Source: Allomuricauda sp. (GTDB lineage: Bacteria; Bacteroidota; Bacteroidia; Flavobacteriales; Flavobacteriaceae). From it: a stretch of 64,000 nt of DNA. The DNA lies in contig NZ_PABT01000032.1 in the NCBI RefSeq assembly GCF_002699205.1, positions 62,001 through 126,000 of the forward strand, written 5' to 3'. Position numbers and translations under genes: made by a program. Below the pieces are notes generated by a model. The model ran no database searches. It was given only the letters and a program-made list of their open reading frames with translations, and was not told the origin of the DNA. Below, one piece after another: positions 59,610-64,000 of this stretch (the first letter of the stretch is position 1; each line of letters begins with the position of its first letter).

Positions 59610-60224
59610 ATGAAAAAAACTAAGGATAAAAATACCGAAGAACAGATATTGAATGCTGCCAAACAAGTATTTCAGGCTAAGGGCATGGACGGTGCCCGTA
59701 TGCAGGAAATAGCGGATAAAGCAGGGATAAACAAAGCCATGCTGCATTATTATTTTAGAAACAAGCAATTGCTGTTCGAAGCTGTTTTCAACAATGCTTT
59801 TTCCTTATTGGCCCCTCAATTGAATGCCGTCTTAAACGATGATTCCTCCATCGAAGAGAAGATAAAAAACTTTACGGCGAATTATATTTCGTTCATGGTG
59901 GATCATCCGTATATCCCAAATTTTATCATTCAGGAACTCAACAGGAATCCGGAGTTTATCCAAAAAATGAAGGACAATCCAAATTTCCCCAATATTGAAA
60001 AATTCAAAGATCAAATGGATGAAGAAATAAAAAAGGGGATCATCAAGCCCATTGGAGCCGAACAATTGTTCATCAATATAATGGCACTCAACGTTTTTCC
60101 CTTTATAGCAAAGCCATTGCTGAAGGCATTTATCCATGCCGATGAAGCACATTACCGTCAACTTTTGGAAGCTAGAAAAACGGAAGTGGCCAATTTCATC
60201 ATTAGTTCCATAAAAACGACTTGA
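59610..60224 (+). CDS. TetR family transcriptional repressor
   Basis: 204 residues. The N-terminal helix-turn-helix is typical (TEEQILNAAKQVFQAKGMDGARMQEIADKAGINKAMLHYYFRNKQLLFEAVF). The C-terminal ligand domain (about 60-200) is of the efflux-regulator type (YISFMVDHPYIPNFIIQELNRNP). First gene of the TetR-TolC-HlyD-ABC-ABC operon, 1 nt before tolC, so it most likely represses its own operon through the palindrome at 59580. ATG start. Confidence 0.94.
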   Translation: MKKTKDKNTEEQILNAAKQVFQAKGMDGARMQEIADKAGINKAMLHYYFRNKQLLFEAVFNNAFSLLAPQLNAVLNDDSSIEEKIKNFTANYISFMVDHPYIPNFIIQELNRNPEFIQKMKDNPNFPNIEKFKDQMDEEIKKGIIKPIGAEQLFINIMALNVFPFIAKPLLKAFIHADEAHYRQLLEARKTEVANFIISSIKTT

Positions 60225-60225
60225 A

Positions 60226-61476
60226 ATGAAAAAGTTAATAGTCATTTTTACAATTTTGACCACATTGCCAAGTGTTGCCCAGCAAAGTCTTACGCTGGAA
60301 CAATGCTATCAGTTGGTGACGGAAAATTATCCTTTGGCCAAACAATTTCAGCTCCTGGATGCACAAAACAAATTGGACAGAGAAGTGGTGTCAACCGCAA
60401 AATTGCCCCAGGTAAGTTTGGATGCCTACGCAACCTATCAATCCGATGTCATTGAGTTTCCCCTGGCCATGTCCGGCATAGAACCACTGAACAACGATCA
60501 ATATAGGGCCACGGTGTCGGTCAACCAACTTATTTATAACGGTGGTGCAACCGATGCTTCCCTGCATTTAAAATCGGTACAGCTCAAAACCAAACAGAAG
60601 CAGATAGAAGTTAGTTTGTACCAACTGAAACAACAAGTCAATCAGCTGTATTTTTCAATCTTATTGGCACAAGAATCAGGGCTGTTGCTGGACGCAAAGA
60701 AAAATCATATAAAATCCAAGCTTAAAGAAGTACAATCTGGAATAAAATATGGAACCATACTCCCATCATCGGACAAAGTCCTAGAAGCCGAATTATTGAA
60801 GATAGACCAACAATATCAGGAATTGGAAAGCAATAAGGCAACGCTTATCCACACACTATCAAGGTTAATAGACAGGCCCTTGGACAAATCCACGACGTTT
60901 CAGAACCCGCTTGTCGAAATTCAATTGCAAACAGATCTAGCTCGACCCGAACTGGAATTATTTCAACTTAAAAAAGAAGAGGTGGAAAACTCACAAAGTT
61001 TGTTGTCCAAACAAAATATGCCAAAATTATTTGGTTTTGCCACCGGTGGCTACGGCAATCCCGGATTGAACATGCTGGACAATTCATTCCAAGCTTTTTA
61101 TACAGTAGGCGTAAAATTGAATTGGAACGTGTTTGATTGGAACTCCAACAAAAAACAACGCGAGTCCTTAACCATCAATAAGGAAATTATTGAAAACGAA
61201 TCTGAAATCTTTAAACTAAATACCAGTATTGAGCTGAATCAGCAACAAAACGAGATCAATAAGATTGAAAACTTTATAAAATCCGATCTAGCGATTACAA
61301 ACCTTAGGAAAGAGGTATTGAAAACAGCTGATTCGCAACTCAAGAACGGCGTGATCACGTCTTCGGCATACATTACAGAACTCACCAACTTATACGAGGA
61401 CGAAAACACCTTGGTAAGACATAAAATCCAATTACAATTGGCAAAAGCAAATTACAACCTCATTAAAGGTCAATAA
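60226..61476 (+). CDS. TolC family outer membrane efflux protein
   Basis: 416 residues. A signal peptide (1-18, ending SVAQQ) precedes the outer-membrane efflux repeat domains rich in long helices (LTLEQCYQLVTENYPLAKQF..., LKQQVNQLYFSILLAQESGLLLDAKKNHIKSKLKEVQSGI). A beta-barrel region around ATGGYGNPGLNMLDNSFQAF lies in the second half. It forms the outer channel of a tripartite pump with the adaptor and ABC parts that follow. Ends 1 nt before the adaptor. Confidence 0.93.
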   Translation: MKKLIVIFTILTTLPSVAQQSLTLEQCYQLVTENYPLAKQFQLLDAQNKLDREVVSTAKLPQVSLDAYATYQSDVIEFPLAMSGIEPLNNDQYRATVSVNQLIYNGGATDASLHLKSVQLKTKQKQIEVSLYQLKQQVNQLYFSILLAQESGLLLDAKKNHIKSKLKEVQSGIKYGTILPSSDKVLEAELLKIDQQYQELESNKATLIHTLSRLIDRPLDKSTTFQNPLVEIQLQTDLARPELELFQLKKEEVENSQSLLSKQNMPKLFGFATGGYGNPGLNMLDNSFQAFYTVGVKLNWNVFDWNSNKKQRESLTINKEIIENESEIFKLNTSIELNQQQNEINKIENFIKSDLAITNLRKEVLKTADSQLKNGVITSSAYITELTNLYEDENTLVRHKIQLQLAKANYNLIKGQ

Positions 61477-61477
61477 C

Positions 61478-62380
61478 ATGAAACACATCAAAAACCACTA
61501 TTATATTTTAGGGCTGAGCATTATTGTTTTTAGCATGTTTTCCTGTGGAAACGGTAATGGAAAAGCCGATGGTTATGGAAACTTTGAAGCAACGGAGATA
61601 ACCATTTCCGCCGAGAACAATGGAAAACTGATACAGTTTGATGTTGATGAGGGCGATGTGCTCAAAAAGGGGCAATTTATTGGTCATATCGATACCATCC
61701 CCCTAGCCTTAAAAAGGGAACAACTGGAAGTTTCCAAAGCTGTGATCAGCTCGAAATCCAAAGGTGTCCTATCGCAAATTGCCGTATTGAATTCCAAATT
61801 GAAAACTGCGAACATCAACAAAACGCGAATTGAAAATTTGATAAGGGACAACGCAGGGACACAAAAACAGTTGGATGACGTCAATGGGGAAATTGATGTG
61901 ATAAAAAATCAAATCAGAAGTGTGGAAATCCAGAACGCCCCGGTCATCAATGAACTTAAATCCATTGATGTGCAGATAAAGCAAATTGACGATCAAATCC
62001 AAAAAAGTAAAATCATAAACCCGATAAACGGAACCGTTTTGACCAAATACGCAGAGCAAAACGAAATTACGGCTTTTGGTAAGCCCCTGTATAAAATTGC
62101 AGATTTGAACACCATGCAACTAAGGGTCTATATCAGTGAAACCCAATTGGGAAATATTAAAATTGGACAAGAGGTTACTGTGAAAATTGATGATGGCGAC
62201 TCGATGAAATCCTACCCGGGAACCGTTTCTTGGATCGCTTCGGATGCAGAGTTCACCCCCAAAATAATCCAGACCAAGGAAGAACGCGTGGCATTGGTAT
62301 ATGCTGTTAAAATAGATGTTATAAATGATGGCAGCTTAAAAATAGGCATGCCGGCCGAAATGTGGATATCCGAAGAATAA
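61478..62380 (+). CDS. HlyD-family efflux adaptor (periplasmic, lipoprotein)
   Basis: 300 residues. The lipobox is MFSC with C23, so it is anchored in the inner membrane. The barrel-sandwich half-motif FEATEITISAENNGKLIQFDVDEGDVLKKGQFIGHID (about 39-74) and its partner IINPINGTVLTKYAEQNEI frame a helical hairpin. It couples the ABC transporter to TolC. The stop shares a base with the ABC start (TAATG). Confidence 0.93.
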   Translation: MKHIKNHYYILGLSIIVFSMFSCGNGNGKADGYGNFEATEITISAENNGKLIQFDVDEGDVLKKGQFIGHIDTIPLALKREQLEVSKAVISSKSKGVLSQIAVLNSKLKTANINKTRIENLIRDNAGTQKQLDDVNGEIDVIKNQIRSVEIQNAPVINELKSIDVQIKQIDDQIQKSKIINPINGTVLTKYAEQNEITAFGKPLYKIADLNTMQLRVYISETQLGNIKIGQEVTVKIDDGDSMKSYPGTVSWIASDAEFTPKIIQTKEERVALVYAVKIDVINDGSLKIGMPAEMWISEE

Positions 62381-63282
62381 TGAGCATTACAGTATCCAAC
62401 ATATCAAAATCATACAAGACCGTAAAAGCATTACAGCATATCTCCTTTAATGTGAAAGAGGGTGAACTTTTTGGGTTGATAGGACCGGACGGTGCCGGAA
62501 AAACTACCCTTTTCAGAATTTTGACAACATTGCTCATAGCTGATGAAGGCACTGCAACGGTCACCGGTTTCGAGGTGGTTTCGGAATATAAACAGATAAG
62601 GAACAGTGTGGGATATATGCCCGGGAAATTCTCCCTTTACCAAGATTTGACCGTTGAAGAGAACCTGGAGTTTTTCGCCACAATCTTTGGAACGACAATA
62701 GAGGAAAACTACGACCTGATCAAAGATATATATGTGCAGATAGCTCCTTTCAAAGACCGTAGGGCCGGAAAGTTATCCGGAGGAATGAAGCAAAAGCTTG
62801 CTTTGTGCTGTGCATTGATCCACAAACCCAAAGTATTGTTTTTGGACGAACCAACAACGGGGGTCGACCCGGTTTCAAGAAAGGAATTTTGGGAAATGCT
62901 GAAGCGTTTGCAACAAAAGGGCATTACCATTTTAGTTTCGACACCCTATATGGACGAGGCAGCACTTTGTGATCGAATTGCATTGATTCAAGATGGGAAA
63001 ATTCTGGAAATAGACACACCAAATGCTATTATAAAACACTATCCAAAACAGATTTACAATGTACGTGCAAACAATATGTATCAACTCATTACGAGTTTGA
63101 ATGCCTACGAACACAGCCATAGCGTGTATCCTTTTGGGGAGTATGTGCATTATACGGATAAACGAACAGATTTCAGCCCGGAAGATTTGCTTCGGTATTT
63201 GGAATCCAGAAAATTATCCGAAATCGAAATCGAGAAAACCCAAACGACCATAGAGGACACCTTTATGGAATTAGCTAAATGA
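62380..63282 (+). CDS. ABC transporter ATP-binding protein
   Basis: 300 residues from ATG 62380; an upstream in-frame ATG at 62362 lies inside the adaptor gene and is less likely. Walker A is GPDGAGKTT at 35-43, the signature LSGGMKQKL, Walker B LFLDEPTTGVDP, and the H-loop position holds a Tyr (STPYMDEA). The C-terminal ~80 residues form an extension typical of YbhF/CcmA-like export ATPases. It is the first half of a two-NBD exporter as in YhiH/YbhF clusters, with the next gene as the second. Overlaps that gene by 4 nt (ATGA). Confidence 0.94.
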   Translation: MSITVSNISKSYKTVKALQHISFNVKEGELFGLIGPDGAGKTTLFRILTTLLIADEGTATVTGFEVVSEYKQIRNSVGYMPGKFSLYQDLTVEENLEFFATIFGTTIEENYDLIKDIYVQIAPFKDRRAGKLSGGMKQKLALCCALIHKPKVLFLDEPTTGVDPVSRKEFWEMLKRLQQKGITILVSTPYMDEAALCDRIALIQDGKILEIDTPNAIIKHYPKQIYNVRANNMYQLITSLNAYEHSHSVYPFGEYVHYTDKRTDFSPEDLLRYLESRKLSEIEIEKTQTTIEDTFMELAK

Positions 63283-64000
63283 TGAGCAACGACCACGTCA
63301 TAAAAGTAGAGGGACTGACCAAAATGTTCGGTGATTTCACCGCAGTGAACGCCATTACATTTGAAGTCGAAAAAGGCGAAATATTTGGTTTCTTGGGAGC
63401 CAATGGTGCAGGGAAAACCACAGCCATGAAAATGCTGATCGGAATTTCCACTCCAACCTCCGGAAAAGCCAACGTTGCAGGTTTTGATGTATTTACCAAT
63501 GCGGAGGACATCAAGAAAAACATTGGCTACATGAGCCAAAAATTTGCCTTGTACGACGATTTGACCGTAAAGGAAAACATTACCTTCTTTGGGGGGATCT
63601 ATGGTCTGTCCAGAAAAGAGATCAAGGAAAAATCCGCAGTGTTGATCGAAGAACTTGAGCTGGAAAAAGCGGCAAACAAGCTCGTTGGTTCCTTGCCTTT
63701 GGGCTGGAAACAAAAATTGTCATTTTCCGTGTCCCTGCTGCACGACCCCAAAATTGTGTTTTTGGATGAACCCACCGGTGGGGTCGACCCAATTACCAGA
63801 CGACAATTTTGGGAGATGATCTATAAAGCGGCCAACCAAGGAACAACCGTTTTTGTGACCACGCATTATATGGATGAAGCAGAATATTGCGACAGGGTTT
63901 CAATCATGGTAAACGGGACGATTGAGGCTTTGGATACACCAAAAAAATTAAAGGAAAGGTTTAAAACGGATACCATGAACGATGTATTTTTAAAATTGGC
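63279..64000 (+). CDS. ABC transporter ATP-binding protein (truncated by window edge)
   Basis: At least 240 residues, open to base 64000. The start ATG at 63279 overlaps the previous stop, with another ATG next to it. Walker A is GANGAGKTT at 40-48, Walker B FLDEPTGGVDP and H-loop TTHYMDEA. The signature region is unusual, LPLGWKQKLS instead of LSGG, as in the second ATPase of YbhF-like pairs. With the preceding ATPase, adaptor and TolC it should form a drug exporter, and membrane permease genes are expected just beyond the window. Confidence 0.93.
   Translation, partial: MMSNDHVIKVEGLTKMFGDFTAVNAITFEVEKGEIFGFLGANGAGKTTAMKMLIGISTPTSGKANVAGFDVFTNAEDIKKNIGYMSQKFALYDDLTVKENITFFGGIYGLSRKEIKEKSAVLIEELELEKAANKLVGSLPLGWKQKLSFSVSLLHDPKIVFLDEPTGGVDPITRRQFWEMIYKAANQGTTVFVTTHYMDEAEYCDRVSIMVNGTIEALDTPKKLKERFKTDTMNDVFLKL

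Noticed and set aside
1..64000. tRNA, rRNA and CRISPR arrays
   Set aside because: No cloverleaf with a TTCGAnTCC arm, no rRNA sequence and no regularly spaced short repeats were noticed by eye; a tRNA search program was not available.

Overview
The window reads as chromosome of a marine-type member of the Flavobacteriaceae (Bacteroidota), probably close to Muricauda/Allomuricauda. The reasons are: moderate-to-low GC; almost no Shine-Dalgarno sequences; promoter boxes of the Bacteroidota form TAnnTTTG; a short primary sigma factor of the Bacteroidota type; and families typical of this group (DUF6090 pairs, DUF1566 lipoprotein, DUF4437 cupin, flavobacterial LuxR/TPR regulator remnant). The genus is inference.

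Layout. 1-1416: end of a membrane protein and an SPFH/prohibitin gene. 1427-10614: a complete histidine operon, hisG-(GNAT)-hisD-hisC-hisB-(four-helix-bundle)-hisH-hisA-(DinB)-(GIY-YIG)-hisF-hisIE. It is preceded by an apparent classical attenuator: a 17-codon leader with three consecutive His codons, an antiterminator and a terminator that exclude each other. Two small insertion-like units sit inside this operon. One is a four-helix-bundle gene between inverted heptamer arrays. The other is a GIY-YIG gene held exactly between two hairpin-forming ends, with an 'empty' gene-less copy of the same unit on each side.

10678-24000: housekeeping and conserved genes (VWA/MoxR pair, cysE-cysM, DUF2461, DUF72, thioesterase, dipeptidase, a degenerate Hpt-like protein with two tiny paralogous ORFs, rpoD, a helicase). 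24050-26540: glycosyltransferase and a low-GC DUF3800 gene. 26743-29467: a cold-adaptation cluster (desaturase, DEAD-box helicase, cold-shock protein) with a structured 5' leader.

29573-42500 is an accessory region. It includes an AAA ATPase/DUF4143 gene, an unknown 508-residue gene, MepB, a hydrolase, DUF6090 paralogues and three gene remnants, framed by at least four copies of one long intergenic repeat. 42493-48344: small redox operons with AraC and HxlR regulators. 48354-51421: mutS2-like gene, a 34-residue membrane protein and ung. 51422-52682 has no convincing protein gene but holds a repeated recombination-site-like motif and a candidate ~120-nt ncRNA with its own promoter and terminator. 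52683-55530 has a small HTH locus between direct repeats, then a lipoprotein plus trypsin-like-protease operon. 55754-59385: FAD oxidase, MddA-like methyltransferase and an unusual DUF4242-cyclase-like-AraC fusion. 59546-64000: a TetR-controlled efflux operon (TetR, TolC, HlyD, two ABC ATPases) that runs off the right edge.

The most interesting points are the his attenuator, the GIY-YIG unit with its empty copies, the candidate ncRNA, and the lipoprotein/protease pair. All statements come from reading the sequence; no searches or folding programs were run.
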